DNA of 64,000 bases from Lachnospiraceae bacterium (GCA_910575835.1 CAJTGB010000003.1:62001-126000); one strand, 5' to 3'; shown: positions 8,314 through 17,888, counted from the first letter of the stretch. Numbers and translations: made by a program. The notes: a model not told the origin generated them from the letters alone.

Positions 8314-10050
8314 CTACATATTTACCTTTGATAAATTTTTAACACTCTTTATTCTTCCGTCCTCTATCGTTTGCACCGCGTCAAAAAACTCCAGATTCGC
8401 CTTGGCATGGGAGATCATGATCATCGTCCTCTTACTGCTTGCCGCACAGTCAAAAAATGCACGCACCGTCTCCTGATCAAGCCCGTGTTCCGGCTCATCG
8501 AGAAGGATGCACGGCGCCGGAGATAACAGCGCTCTTGCAAGGACGAGCTTCTGCTTCTCCCCGAGTGACAGGTTCTTTCCGTTTTCCACGACAACAGCAT
8601 CATACTGCTTAGGAAAAGATAAGATTCTCTCGTGAATACCGAGTATCTTTGCGATCTCCTCAACATCTTCCCGCTTTGGTATGCGTTTAAACCGATAGCA
8701 GTCCAGAACCATATTTTCATAAAAGCTGATATTCAAAAGTTCCGGTTCCTGCGGAATATAAGTAAAAAAATCCTGCGGACAAGGCTCTTCCTTTCCCTCT
8801 ATAGAAATGACAATCTCACCGCTTAGCGGCGTAAGATCGCCGAGAAGCAATTTCATCAGCGTAGATTTCCCGGCACCGTTGATCCCCGTAAGTGCGTGCC
8901 GCTCATGAAACGGTACAGAAAATGTGATATCCTTTAATATCGGTTCCTGCCCCGGATAAGCAAACGATATCTGCCGGATCAAGATCTCTTCCGCTTGTAC
9001 TGTCTGAGATTCCATCTCCGGTTCTGTCTCCGGTTTTATCCCTGTCTCCGGCTTCTCTTCCGCTTCTGCTGTCCCTGTCTTTGCTTCTGTCAACTCTTTG
9101 AGCCGGCGGACTGAGGTGTGTACGTCTGTCAGGTAATTCCACATATTAGTAAAACAATTAAAAAATCGAAAAATAAAAGGCGCAAACGCAAAGACAAAGG
9201 CCAAATCCGCCATCTCGATCTGCTGGCGCGCCGCCAGAAAAACACATACAAACACACAGCTCACAAGGCTTATGTCTTCCAGAAGATCGGAAACAAACTG
9301 TGCGCGGCGAATCGTATTCTCCTTCTTCTTCTCCGCACCCACCGCATGTTTTCCAACACTCCCGCTCTTTTTAAAAAGCAACTCATAGATCCCGCTCTCC
9401 CTGATACAGACCAGCTGCTCGTTCAGATATTGGAAGAACTTTGTCAAATCGTCAAAGGACTCCCTCTCCTGCTCCGAATATACCTTCACCCGCTGTTGAA
9501 AGAACCGGTTCAGCATAACGGACGGGATCCCCAGAAGGAAAAACGGAACCAGGACCACCGGTTTCCACATGAGAAACACCGCCATGGAAAGAATTCCAAG
9601 CAGCAGCGGCTCAACAAAATTGATCGTAAATCCCATAAACAGAAAGTCGCTCATCACACTTCCGCTGTCATTCAGAAGCAAGGACAGCACCTTTCCTGAA
9701 GAAACCAAAAGCCGGCCTTCCCTTGAGCGGTATAACCACGTCCGAAGCAGATTACGGTTCGCCGTGCCTACGATCCTTTCCGCGCACAGGCCAGAAAGGC
9801 GGTATCCCAGGACGGTCGGTACACGCGCAGCAACATAGAGGCCAAACAAAAACAGAAGCAGCACGGCCGCATGTCCCTTCTCCTGTCCGAACTTCGCCAC
9901 CGTCCGCAGCAGACAGGAGTTGACAAATTGAATCAGGAACCATGCGCCTGCCACAAAGACAGAGCCCGCAAGCGCAAGCGCCGTATCCTTAGGGCACACC
10001 GCTGTAATGATCTTAAAATCTTCCCAAACTTCTCTTCCTCTATACTTCAT
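8314..10050 (-). CDS. ABC exporter half-transporter with non-consensus signature motif
   Basis: A fused membrane-ATPase protein: about six helices in residues 15-290, then an ATPase domain. Walker A is LTGINGAGKSTLMK, Walker B CILLDEPEHGLD and the H-loop MISHA. The signature reads LSLGEKQ rather than LSGGQ. A Glu/Thr-rich linker (residues about 320-350) joins the halves. It overlaps the preceding gene by 11 bases, so the two products probably form a heterodimer with one consensus and one altered ATP site. There is no peptidase C39 domain. No precursor peptide, immunity gene or regulator is adjacent, so the substrate (drug, lipid or peptide) is unknown. The length is 578. Confidence 0.88.
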   Translation of the reverse strand: MKYRGREVWEDFKIITAVCPKDTALALAGSVFVAGAWFLIQFVNSCLLRTVAKFGQEKGHAAVLLLFLFGLYVAARVPTVLGYRLSGLCAERIVGTANRNLLRTWLYRSREGRLLVSSGKVLSLLLNDSGSVMSDFLFMGFTINFVEPLLLGILSMAVFLMWKPVVLVPFFLLGIPSVMLNRFFQQRVKVYSEQERESFDDLTKFFQYLNEQLVCIRESGIYELLFKKSGSVGKHAVGAEKKKENTIRRAQFVSDLLEDISLVSCVFVCVFLAARQQIEMADLAFVFAFAPFIFRFFNCFTNMWNYLTDVHTSVRRLKELTEAKTGTAEAEEKPETGIKPETEPEMESQTVQAEEILIRQISFAYPGQEPILKDITFSVPFHERHALTGINGAGKSTLMKLLLGDLTPLSGEIVISIEGKEEPCPQDFFTYIPQEPELLNISFYENMVLDCYRFKRIPKREDVEEIAKILGIHERILSFPKQYDAVVVENGKNLSLGEKQKLVLARALLSPAPCILLDEPEHGLDQETVRAFFDCAASSKRTMIMISHAKANLEFFDAVQTIEDGRIKSVKNLSKVNM

Positions 10051-11737
10051 GGCAGCGCTCCTTCCACAGAAGTTCTTCCCGACGTTCCATATCGATCCCC
10101 TTATCGAAGAATTGAGACAATTCCCTGTGATGCGTCGTCATACAGACCGTTCGGTCCGACGCGCACAAAAAGCGGATGATCCGCTCCTCCCCCTCATGGT
10201 CAAGAGAATTCGTCGCTTCGTCGATCAAAAGTACCGGCGCTCCCGACAGCCAGGCCCGGGCAAGCCCGATCCGCTGTCTCTGACCTCCGGATAAGTTCGT
10301 TCCTTTATTCTCCGCCGGCAGATCCAGAATCTCCTGTTCCGTCCTCCCAGGGAACGCTGCAAAGAAATCGAATGCCGAGAGGGCAAGCGACAATTCCTCT
10401 TTCGTCCGCTCCTTTTCACAGAGCAGATTGTCCCGGACCGTACCGTCCCAAAGTACCGGCTCCGACGGCACATACGCTGCGATACGGTACAGACACGAAA
10501 AAGTATAGTCCTTCGGCGGATAACCGCAAAGCGTAATTCTGCCCTGTTCACCGTGTTCGTATATCCCGCAGATAAGTTTCAATACGGTCGTCTTCCCGCA
10601 TCCGTTTTTCCCGATAAGCAATACATGCTCTCCGCGTCCGGCCGTAAATGAGACATTCTCAAAAATCATACGTTTTCCCGGATCATCTGCATGCCGAAAC
10701 GAAACATTCTGAAACTCGATCATCTTATCCGTCTCTGTAAATACATTACGATTCCCATAGGATTGCTTCGGACAGTCCCAGATCCCTTTTACACGCTCCA
10801 AGAAGACAGCCAGAGTCGGAAAATTAGCCATAAAATCATCCAACTCCGCAAGCTCGGCATTAAAGGCATAGGTGAATAGAAACGCAGACAAAAACGCCGG
10901 CGCCGCTATACTGCCCCGGCTTATAAACACACTCCCCAGAATACCGATAAGAATGAGCGGCAATTTGTTGAGCAATATTGCCGGACTCATATAACCGACC
11001 AATGCGCCCATAGAGCTTCCGAACCTCTTCGCATAGCGTTCGCAGACTTCCTCCGCCCGGTTCAGCATCTTATCCTGCACCGCAGAATGTGAGATAAGAT
11101 CATGGTGAGAGACGATATCCTGAAATACCGCGTTCCGCTCGCTCATAACTTCCGTCGAATGCCGAAGAAAACGCTGGCATATCTCTCTTCCCTTCCATTC
11201 AGAGAAGAAGAGAACCGGTACAGGCAGCAGAAACGCTGCACCGAACAATGGATGGAACAAACTTAAAAACACGGTATTAAAAACGATGAGCCCCGTACTT
11301 TTAAAGAATTTAGGGACATAGACCGCCACCGCCTCTGCACACCAGTTCACATCTTCACAGCTTTTTCCGATCAGATCGCCGCCGCGCTGTTTTACGATCC
11401 ACAGATAGTCCGCACTTAAAAGGCTCCCGGAAATCCTGCTTAAATACTGCTCCTTCAGACGCATTTTAAATTGCAGCGAAATCTGAGAATATAAAAATCT
11501 ACACACCGTGCAGCTAAGTTTTCCGCCCGCAAAAACCAGAAGGACAAGACCGCCCTCCACCGTTATATTCCTGCTTCCAGATAGAATGACTGAAAAACTA
11601 TAAGAAAAGACCAGGTTTGTAATAACCGACAATACCGTTATAAATAGCATGATCCCGTAATATTTTCCTATGAATCTTCCTGTCATAAAAGAACCGACTA
11701 ACCTTATCTCTTTTCTAATCTGCCGGATAATCTCCAA
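10040..11737 (-). CDS. ABC exporter half-transporter
   Basis: First gene of the exporter pair, 565 residues. The membrane domain is at about residues 15-300; the ATPase domain has Walker A LLIGKNGCGKTTVLK, a consensus signature [15 protein letters not shown] and Walker B VLLIDEATNSLD. The start is a TTG at 11737 with GGGAGGAG eight bases before it. A promoter is predicted at 11830-11858, with an inverted repeat at the transcription start. Its consensus signature motif contrasts with the altered one in its partner. Nothing in the sequence names the substrate. Confidence 0.88.
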   Translation of the reverse strand: MEIIRQIRKEIRLVGSFMTGRFIGKYYGIMLFITVLSVITNLVFSYSFSVILSGSRNITVEGGLVLLVFAGGKLSCTVCRFLYSQISLQFKMRLKEQYLSRISGSLLSADYLWIVKQRGGDLIGKSCEDVNWCAEAVAVYVPKFFKSTGLIVFNTVFLSLFHPLFGAAFLLPVPVLFFSEWKGREICQRFLRHSTEVMSERNAVFQDIVSHHDLISHSAVQDKMLNRAEEVCERYAKRFGSSMGALVGYMSPAILLNKLPLILIGILGSVFISRGSIAAPAFLSAFLFTYAFNAELAELDDFMANFPTLAVFLERVKGIWDCPKQSYGNRNVFTETDKMIEFQNVSFRHADDPGKRMIFENVSFTAGRGEHVLLIGKNGCGKTTVLKLICGIYEHGEQGRITLCGYPPKDYTFSCLYRIAAYVPSEPVLWDGTVRDNLLCEKERTKEELSLALSAFDFFAAFPGRTEQEILDLPAENKGTNLSGGQRQRIGLARAWLSGAPVLLIDEATNSLDHEGEERIIRFLCASDRTVCMTTHHRELSQFFDKGIDMERREELLWKERCHEV

Positions 11738-11780
11738 TTGTTATTCTCCTCCCAATACAACCCCTGACGCCTTAACATAC

Positions 11781-11858
11781 TGAGTTCCCAAGAGCATCCG
11801 CGAACCTGGGAACTCATACTATGTATAAAATTATGACACAAGAGCCGCATAATAACAA
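11781..11858 (-). promoter_or_regulatory. Promoter and start-site inverted repeat of the exporter operon
   Basis: TTGTTA (11853-11858), 17 bp, CATAAT (11830-11835) on the minus strand. A perfect 10-bp inverted repeat, TGAGTTCCCA (11781-11790) with TGGGAACTCA (11807-11816), begins a few bases after the expected start site. It could be an operator or a 5' hairpin of the mRNA. Confidence 0.5.
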
Positions 11859-11882
11859 CCAGAAATCAAACTATCAATATAA

Positions 11883-12065
11883 CGGTCCATAAATACTGCA
11901 GGCCGTGCAGCCGGCGGCGATATGGGAATCAATTCCATTGAGGCTTTACTTATTACCGCTGGTATGTCCGAAAAGAATCTTACAATCGAAAGTATACCAC
12001 GCCAGAATCCATATGAAAGCTCACAAAGAAAAAATTCCTGTTATGATTATCGGCGGATACGGTAA
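11883..12065 (+). pseudogene. Possible remnant of a decayed plus-strand gene
   Basis: In an otherwise gene-free stretch, one plus-strand frame is open for 61 codons and reads like protein (AGGDMGINSIEALLITAG..., then ESIPRQNPYESS). Near 12012-12060 a neighbouring frame continues in the same style (KIPVMIIGGYGN). There is no convincing ribosome binding site and no family that I recognise. This could be the frameshifted tail of a lost gene or chance. Confidence 0.2.
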
Positions 12066-12067
12066 TA

Positions 12068-13357
12068 CTACTGAAACAAAATCTCTATCAACGCCTTCGG
12101 CCTCCCACCCGAAACCGCCATCTCCTTTGCATGCAGTTTCCCATACCCGGAATCCATGATTTTATTCATAATCCTCCTTGCGCTCCTCACCGTCACTTCC
12201 AGACACTCCGCAAGTTCATAGGCGTCAAAAATAAAGCTCTTCCTCGCCTGCGCAATTGCAATCACCTTGAGCACCGAATGTTCGCTAAGCCCTGTCTTTG
12301 CCGCAATTTCCCGAATCTTCGGGTCAGATGAAATCAATTCATAGCGAAGCTGCCGCTCCGTATCAAGGGGCCCTAAAAGCACGTCCTTTTCGTCCACCAA
12401 AAAAAGCTCCTGCTTCTTCCTCCTGACCGACTGCTCCAGAGCCTTCCTCGCATTCATATCCGCCTTATAAACGGTAAGCCCCATGCCAATCCCCACATCC
12501 AGCTCAATCCCCGTCTTCTTCACTGTCTGTTGGAGCTTCTGTATCCTTCTGTAATTCTGCACATTCTCAATCACGCCCGCATTGGAAAACACCACGTATT
12601 CCCGTTTCCCGAAAGGAAATATGGTTCCCTGGATACTCTGCACATAACGCACAATTTCCTTCTCCATCTCCGCTTTCCCTATCATCGAAGCATAATAGTT
12701 CTCCACATGGCACTCATAATTCGTAAGTTTCAGCACTTCTACCGCAATCCGGGAGTATTCCGCCTGGGTCAGCGCGTACTTGCTCTTCAAACGTTCCAAC
12801 GCACGCCTCACCGTCTCCCGCGTCCCGCGCAGATAAATCGCCTGGTATCCCTGTTCAACCAACGTATTATACACCCACACAAAGGACGTCAGCGCAACGT
12901 TGGTCTTGCCTTCCTCCTGCAGGCGGATATGCCAATCCACATATTCCTGTTCGTCCACCCCCGGCTGCATGGAACAGGAGTAAATATTCCTCGCCAAAAT
13001 CTGGACAGCATCCAATAAATCCGTAATCACCTGGTTCTCCACCACGTCAATGCTGAACGCGTCAAGCTCCATATCCTGTTTCTGCATCTTGAGGAACGCC
13101 CCCGCCACGCTGACGCTCGACCTTTCCACAGAAGTATACGGCTTCTTAATCTCATAAGAGCCTGTCACAAAATCCTCTACCGCACAACCAGTAAACAGAA
13201 TCGCGTCACATTCTCCCTCGCACGCTTCCACGACTTCGCCGCAGTGGCTTACACGTTCTCTTATATAACAAGAAACCTCCAGCTCACTGTCAATCTGCTG
13301 CAGGCTTTCCTTCACACTATTACAGGATGATTCCGGACCAATTACGCCAATCTTCAT
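12068..13357 (-). CDS. YcbB-like transcriptional regulator with C-terminal helix-turn-helix
   Basis: About 429 residues. The N-terminal 200 residues look like a ligand-sensing Rossmann-type domain (MKIGVIGPESS..., CDAILFTGCAVEDF). The middle part (KREYVVFSNAGVIEN... GIGMGLTVYKADMNARKAL) resembles a degenerate nucleotidyl-cyclase/GGDEF-like fold seen in this type of regulator. The C-terminal 90 residues are helix-turn-helix in character (KIREIAAKTGLSEHSVLKVI and LAECLEVTVRSARRIMNKI). I chose the ATG at 13357, which has AAAAGGTAAG before it; an upstream ATG at 13384 is also possible. It is the last gene of the M20-hydrolase operon, 56 bases after its neighbour, so it probably controls that operon in response to its substrate. 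Confidence 0.65.
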   Translation of the reverse strand: MKIGVIGPESSCNSVKESLQQIDSELEVSCYIRERVSHCGEVVEACEGECDAILFTGCAVEDFVTGSYEIKKPYTSVERSSVSVAGAFLKMQKQDMELDAFSIDVVENQVITDLLDAVQILARNIYSCSMQPGVDEQEYVDWHIRLQEEGKTNVALTSFVWVYNTLVEQGYQAIYLRGTRETVRRALERLKSKYALTQAEYSRIAVEVLKLTNYECHVENYYASMIGKAEMEKEIVRYVQSIQGTIFPFGKREYVVFSNAGVIENVQNYRRIQKLQQTVKKTGIELDVGIGMGLTVYKADMNARKALEQSVRRKKQELFLVDEKDVLLGPLDTERQLRYELISSDPKIREIAAKTGLSEHSVLKVIAIAQARKSFIFDAYELAECLEVTVRSARRIMNKIMDSGYGKLHAKEMAVSGGRPKALIEILFQ

Positions 13358-13440
13358 AATCTTACCTTTTCTAAGCTTAACCATAACATTTACCTATACA
13401 GCCAGAGCCGTATTGTCACATACCGCCCCGGCTGCTCCTA

Positions 13441-14778
13441 TTATATCGCAGAACCATCAAATAATTCAACTACTGAATGTTCTTTCATATACTTTATATA
13501 CGTCTCTTTTGTAAACTTAGGCCGGTATGCCCCCATAATCTCCTTCGCCTTCCCGGCATCCCCATATAGCAGGTCGATAACAGTAAGGGCAAGCATCTTC
13601 GCAGGCAGCACATACGCTCTCTCATAATCCTCGATTTTAAAATCTTTGGAGTGAAGCCCTCCCGAAATGCCGGACGCCCACACATGCATACACGGTACGA
13701 GCTGACACATATCCCCTAAATCTGTAGAGCCGGCCGTCTCGTAATGTTCCATAAAGGAATCCTCATCCGCACCGCCGTATAAAACCATGTTCTCCCGGTA
13801 CAAGTCGGACAGCGCAGAATCCGTAGACAGAGGCAGGTAGCCAATCTGGCCATGAATCTCCACCTTTCCACCCACTGCCAACGCGCCAGCCTTAAGCGCC
13901 CTGTCCACTTTGCGTCCCGCATCCTCCATAGCCTCCACAGAAGCCGCACGCACCATGACCTGCATCATCGTAACAGACGGCACCACATTTACCAAATCAC
14001 CGCCGCTTGTGATAATCGCACTGACCCGCACCTTGTCTTCTTCCCGGAAGGTTTCCCGCAAGGCATTGATATTATTCAGCGCAAGCTGCGCCATGTTAAG
14101 GGCATTGATCCCCTCATGGGGCGCAATTCCGGCGTGGGCGCTCCTGCCGATAAACTTCACGCTTTTCGACATAAATCCGTTGGTATCCGTATCCACGGTA
14201 CAGCATTTCCTGCCGCCCTCTACCTCCATCATGTGGCATTGCAGAATCATATCGACATGGTCCATCCCGCCCCTCAAAAGGTATTCCTGTTTCCCACCGT
14301 AGAACTGGATTTTCCCTTCTTTAATCAGTCTGTCCCGATAATCCAAATCTACACATTCTTCCGCCGGGATTGCAACAAAATCTACCGTCCCGGAAAGTTC
14401 GTCAATAACCCCCGACTCCGTAAGCCCTGCCGCACATCCGAACAAGTTGGCAAGCTGTACGTGATGCCCGCAGGCATGCATATTTCCGTTTGCCGCGCTG
14501 TCCTTATGCTCCGGACATACCACGCTGTCAAGCTCTCCCATGACCGCGACCACCGGCTTCCTCCTGCCTCCGGCGCTTGCCTTGCACCCGGTGTAGGCAA
14601 TGGGCGAAATCGTCTTAAGCTCTAAAGAGGCAAACGCCTCCTCCATACGCTTTGTCGTCTCAAATTCCTTATAGCCAAGCTCCGGAGTCCGGTAAATGCT
14701 CTCTCCGAGTCTGATAATCTCCTCCTTCCTTCTCTCGATTGCTTCTATACATCTGCGCTTCAATTCTTCTTTTTCCAT
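13441..14778 (-). CDS. M20D-family amidohydrolase (AbgB/HipO-like)
   Basis: A cytoplasmic metallo-amidohydrolase of the kind that splits N-acyl amino acids or aminobenzoyl-glutamate. Visible family marks are GELDSVV...NGNMHACGHHVQ (metal-binding Asp and His residues), the EEC motif after AIPA, and RSAHAGIAPHEGINALN in the dimerisation domain. The length of 445 fits the aminobenzoyl-glutamate-utilisation B subgroup. It lies 10 bases after the second M20 gene and upstream of a regulator. The physiological substrate is not shown by sequence; the pairing with a tripeptidase-like enzyme and two membrane proteins suggests import and stepwise hydrolysis of one conjugated amino acid or small peptide. 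Confidence 0.85.
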   Translation of the reverse strand: MEKEELKRRCIEAIERRKEEIIRLGESIYRTPELGYKEFETTKRMEEAFASLELKTISPIAYTGCKASAGGRRKPVVAVMGELDSVVCPEHKDSAANGNMHACGHHVQLANLFGCAAGLTESGVIDELSGTVDFVAIPAEECVDLDYRDRLIKEGKIQFYGGKQEYLLRGGMDHVDMILQCHMMEVEGGRKCCTVDTDTNGFMSKSVKFIGRSAHAGIAPHEGINALNMAQLALNNINALRETFREEDKVRVSAIITSGGDLVNVVPSVTMMQVMVRAASVEAMEDAGRKVDRALKAGALAVGGKVEIHGQIGYLPLSTDSALSDLYRENMVLYGGADEDSFMEHYETAGSTDLGDMCQLVPCMHVWASGISGGLHSKDFKIEDYERAYVLPAKMLALTVIDLLYGDAGKAKEIMGAYRPKFTKETYIKYMKEHSVVELFDGSAI

Positions 14779-14788
14779 CTGTATTCTC

Positions 14789-15898
14789 CTAGTCCCCCGA
14801 CATCATCCGTCTGATTACTCTGGCTGCCTTCCACACCTCGTCCATGTCAAGAGATTCCTGGACCGTATGTACGTCCCTCATACCAAGCCCAAGAATAACG
14901 CTGCGGTATCCGTGCCCGGCAAGCACGTTCGCGTCGCTTCCGCCGCCGATGACCATAAGCTCCGGCTTAATTCCCTCTTTCTCCATCGCCTCTTTTGTCA
15001 GGCGCACAAGCTCGCAGTCCACGTCAAGAGACAGGCTTGGATACGCCAGCTCATGGTGAAATTCATACGAAGCTCCCATTTCCTCTGCGGCTTCTTTCAG
15101 GCATTTTTCCATGTAAGCCACTTCTTCGCCCAGCTTTTCCATGCTGTGGGAGCGGATTTCCGCCGTGAACACCGCCTCGTCGGTCACAACATTCGTTGCC
15201 CCGCCCCCTTCAATCCTTCCGATGTTAGAGGTCGTCTCCGCGTCAATCCTTCCGATATGCATCTGTGCAATCGCCTTAGCTGCAGCGCAGATTGCATTCA
15301 CCCCTTTTTCCGGCTCGATACCGGCATGGGCTTTCTTCCCCCGTACCATAACCTCGATCGCTTCCATCGCAGGAGCTTTATAGGCAATGACGCCCGTGTT
15401 GCCCGTCGCGTCGGCAATGACCAAATCCTTACAGGGCAGGATGCTCAAATCCATGTGTTTCGTGCCCTGCATACTGATTTCCTCGGAACAGGTGAACACA
15501 AGATAAATATCCCTGTGCTCCTCGCCGCTCTCAAGAATATCTTCCAACGCCTCTAAGATAGCGGCAATGCCAGATTTGTCGTCCCCTCCAAGGGTAGTCG
15601 TCCCGTCTGTGCGGATGATACTCCCATCAATCACCGCCTTTACGTCCCGGCATGGCTCAATCTGGTCCATGTGCGCCGCAAACCCCAAAGGAATCCCCTC
15701 TTTTGTCCCCGGAATGTGGGCCACAATATTCCTTCCGTTACCCCCATATCCTTCCCCGGCGTTGTCCGACAAAAATTCAATCCCCCGCTTGGCAAGATAG
15801 GCTTCTATAAAATCCGCCATGTCCTTTTCTCCCTTTGACGGGCTGTAAATCTGAATCATCTCAAGAAATAAATTCTGCATTCTCTCTCTGGATAACAT
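14789..15898 (-). CDS. M20 metallopeptidase, PepT-like
   Basis: A zinc aminopeptidase-like hydrolase. The metal ligands are seen in GFAAHMDQIEP, TTLGGDDKSGIAAILEAL and FTCSEEISMQGTKHMD, the standard order in the tripeptidase T branch of M20. A dimerisation domain (KKAHAGIEPEKGVNAICAAAKAIA) lies in the middle. The protein has 369 residues. The ATG at 15898 is eight bases after AGGAGG; a GTG at 15901 is in frame one codon earlier. It sits 12 bases past the preceding membrane gene, inside a tight operon. Confidence 0.85.
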   Translation of the reverse strand: MLSRERMQNLFLEMIQIYSPSKGEKDMADFIEAYLAKRGIEFLSDNAGEGYGGNGRNIVAHIPGTKEGIPLGFAAHMDQIEPCRDVKAVIDGSIIRTDGTTTLGGDDKSGIAAILEALEDILESGEEHRDIYLVFTCSEEISMQGTKHMDLSILPCKDLVIADATGNTGVIAYKAPAMEAIEVMVRGKKAHAGIEPEKGVNAICAAAKAIAQMHIGRIDAETTSNIGRIEGGGATNVVTDEAVFTAEIRSHSMEKLGEEVAYMEKCLKEAAEEMGASYEFHHELAYPSLSLDVDCELVRLTKEAMEKEGIKPELMVIGGGSDANVLAGHGYRSVILGLGMRDVHTVQESLDMDEVWKAARVIRRMMSGD

Positions 15899-15910
15899 CA
15901 CTACACCCTC

Positions 15911-16600
15911 CTAATCCTGTAATTCTTTTTTGTAAATCAGGCTTCCTGCAAAGATAGAGCCGAATACAGCCACAAGAATCACCACATAGGACGGCGTTCC
16001 CGGGAAGAAGGACAGGAAATTATTTTTAAGCAGCCAGTTCATACCAAAGGCAATCACGACCGCCACTCCCGCAAGCTTTGGGCGTGTGATTGCAAACTGC
16101 CCGAACACTGCGCCGTAAAGCGCCGGGAGAAGGAAGTTAAGCGCCGCCTTTAACCCCTCCGGCATGGCAGAGATAATGACATTGCCGCCCACCGCGCCGA
16201 CCGTAAGTATGGCAATATTTACCAGAATCGACACCGCGATACCAATCGTAGAAATGACAGAACCCTTATCGGTTCCCATCTCCACTCCAGCCGCCTCCTG
16301 AGCTACCGACGAACATGGGACACGCATATTCGATGTGTTTCCGGACAGGAAGGTAAGGTACGTTCCGGGGATTCCAAGAATCGGGAAGTAGGAGATCGGT
16401 TCCACCACATAGAACGCGCCGCTTACGCTAATCTGGGAAATGGTTCCTGCGATGATGGCGGAAACCGGCGGCATATGCCCGAACACGACGGAAACTACCA
16501 ATGCCGGCAAAAAGCTGGTAAGGATACCCAAAAGCAACGTTAATTTTCCCCATTTGATAATGCTGGGAATATAAGTTTCTGAATAATACTGTTTGTTCAT
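15911..16600 (-). CDS. Membrane protein of unknown function, probable transporter subunit
   Basis: 229 residues with about six hydrophobic helices (for example TLLLGILTSFLPALVVSVVF near the N-terminus, VILVAVFGSIFAGSLIY at the end) and Gly/Pro-rich loops (ILGIPGTYLTFLSGNTSNMR) of the kind seen in transport proteins. I do not recognise the family with confidence. It is 16 bases after the DUF5058 gene and 12 before the PepT-like gene, so it most likely works with the DUF5058 protein as a two-part permease for the substrate of the hydrolases. Confidence 0.65.
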   Translation of the reverse strand: MNKQYYSETYIPSIIKWGKLTLLLGILTSFLPALVVSVVFGHMPPVSAIIAGTISQISVSGAFYVVEPISYFPILGIPGTYLTFLSGNTSNMRVPCSSVAQEAAGVEMGTDKGSVISTIGIAVSILVNIAILTVGAVGGNVIISAMPEGLKAALNFLLPALYGAVFGQFAITRPKLAGVAVVIAFGMNWLLKNNFLSFFPGTPSYVVILVAVFGSIFAGSLIYKKELQD

Positions 16601-16616
16601 TTTTTCTCCTCCTTCG

Positions 16617-17351
16617 TTATGCCGTCATACTCCACAAATATCCAATAAACATCCCGGAAAACATGGAAATTGCAAATGCCCACTCTCTCAGCCAGTTGAC
16701 CTTCTTATCCTTCGCAAGTTTGGACAGTATCATCATCAGTATGCATCCTACCACGGTGGCGATTGCCGGCGCGCCGCCGAATGCAAAATTCCCCTCTGCG
16801 GAAAAGAAGTTTCCTGACGCTAAATTTGCGAATGCTCCCAGCATTGCACCTGCGGAAATAATCGGAACCATCTTCGCATTTCCTTTGGACATTAAATGAT
16901 TCACCTTATGCATCTTGTCTGTAAACAAAAGCGTGAAAATCAGCCATCCAAGCGACCCGCAAATCATAACCCATACGCCACAGGCAAAGGCTACCGGATT
17001 CAGCTTTTCAAGGGTCGTCCCCATTGCCTGTGCCCCGAAGCCTGCCGCCATCGCCTCATAGTTCACAGAACCTATGAAAGACAGCCTCATCCATGATATC
17101 GGCGCGCCCATGGAAACAATAAGGGAAATCATAGTAACAAGAATTACAATCGCCGGCCCGATGGAGGCAATGGCGCTGCTCTTAATCGCTATGTTGACCT
17201 GTTCCTTTGGAATCTCCAGTTCTTTTGCCGCCTTCAATGATTTCCTGAAAAATACTACCGACTGAATTACTACGACGCCAACGGCTACCGCTGCCGCAAG
17301 CCACATGAGGGGGCTGTTTGCCAACTCTAAATAATTTGTACTTTCCTTCAT
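16617..17351 (-). CDS. DUF5058-family membrane protein
   Basis: 244 residues, about six to seven membrane helices. The N-terminal pattern (YLELANSPLMWLAAAVAVGVVVIQS, then SSAIASIGPAIVI) matches what I know of DUF5058. The ATG at 17351 has AAGGAG at ideal spacing; a GTG at 17369 lies in frame but would put the Shine-Dalgarno inside the coding region, so I reject it. It is the first gene of an operon with a second membrane protein and two M20 hydrolases. DUF5058 proteins have no established function that I know of; neighbours suggest uptake of an acylated amino acid or peptide. Confidence 0.75.
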   Translation of the reverse strand: MKESTNYLELANSPLMWLAAAVAVGVVVIQSVVFFRKSLKAAKELEIPKEQVNIAIKSSAIASIGPAIVILVTMISLIVSMGAPISWMRLSFIGSVNYEAMAAGFGAQAMGTTLEKLNPVAFACGVWVMICGSLGWLIFTLLFTDKMHKVNHLMSKGNAKMVPIISAGAMLGAFANLASGNFFSAEGNFAFGGAPAIATVVGCILMMILSKLAKDKKVNWLREWAFAISMFSGMFIGYLWSMTA

Positions 17352-17407
17352 TTTTTCTTCTCCTTCCACAGACTTTAAGACGCGTCCTTAATATGTCCGT
17401 TAGTCAA

Positions 17408-17437
17408 AGTATACAGTATAGATATAGATTTTGTCAA
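17408..17437 (-). promoter_or_regulatory. Promoter of the DUF5058-M20 operon
   Basis: TTGACA (17432-17437), 18 bp, TATACT (17408-17413) on the minus strand; a second TATACT overlaps the spacer at 17415-17420. The AT-rich 17440-17850 stretch further upstream shows no gene or RNA that I can support. Confidence 0.65.
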
Positions 17438-17859
17438 TTCTTTATCAAAAATAGACAATAAAAATTATGCACAATTTTTCATTACAAAATTTGTACATAA
17501 TTTCCACAGTAAGATATTCTTCTAGTCAGGCCTCCTGATTCTTTTGAGTATGAACAGCCATCACAGCCGCCGGATATACGGCTCTTCTTCTGTTTTCTGC
17601 GAGATTTTCTCCGATTACTGTTTCTTATTAATCATTATACATTTTCAGATCATATTCGCAATATAAAAACAGAACTTCAAATAAATGGTATATTTTTTAC
17701 CTGTTATGTAAATTTTTTACTTATTATAATATATTTATGTATCCGTGCAGTGCTGATCTTTTAGAATTACTGCCAGAAACAGTTTCGACCAAAATCCATG
17801 ACTTTGATTAAGAAACTATTCCAGCAACAACACTAGTACAACGAAAATATAGAAATTCC

Positions 17860-17888
17860 TTGAACCATTCTTATAGATGTGCTATATT
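17860..17888 (+). promoter_or_regulatory. Promoter of the antitoxin antisense RNA
   Basis: TTGAAC (17860-17865), exactly 17 bp, TATATT (17883-17888). It is a strong, near-consensus promoter that drives no protein gene; it reads towards the 3' end of the toxin gene. Confidence 0.7.
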
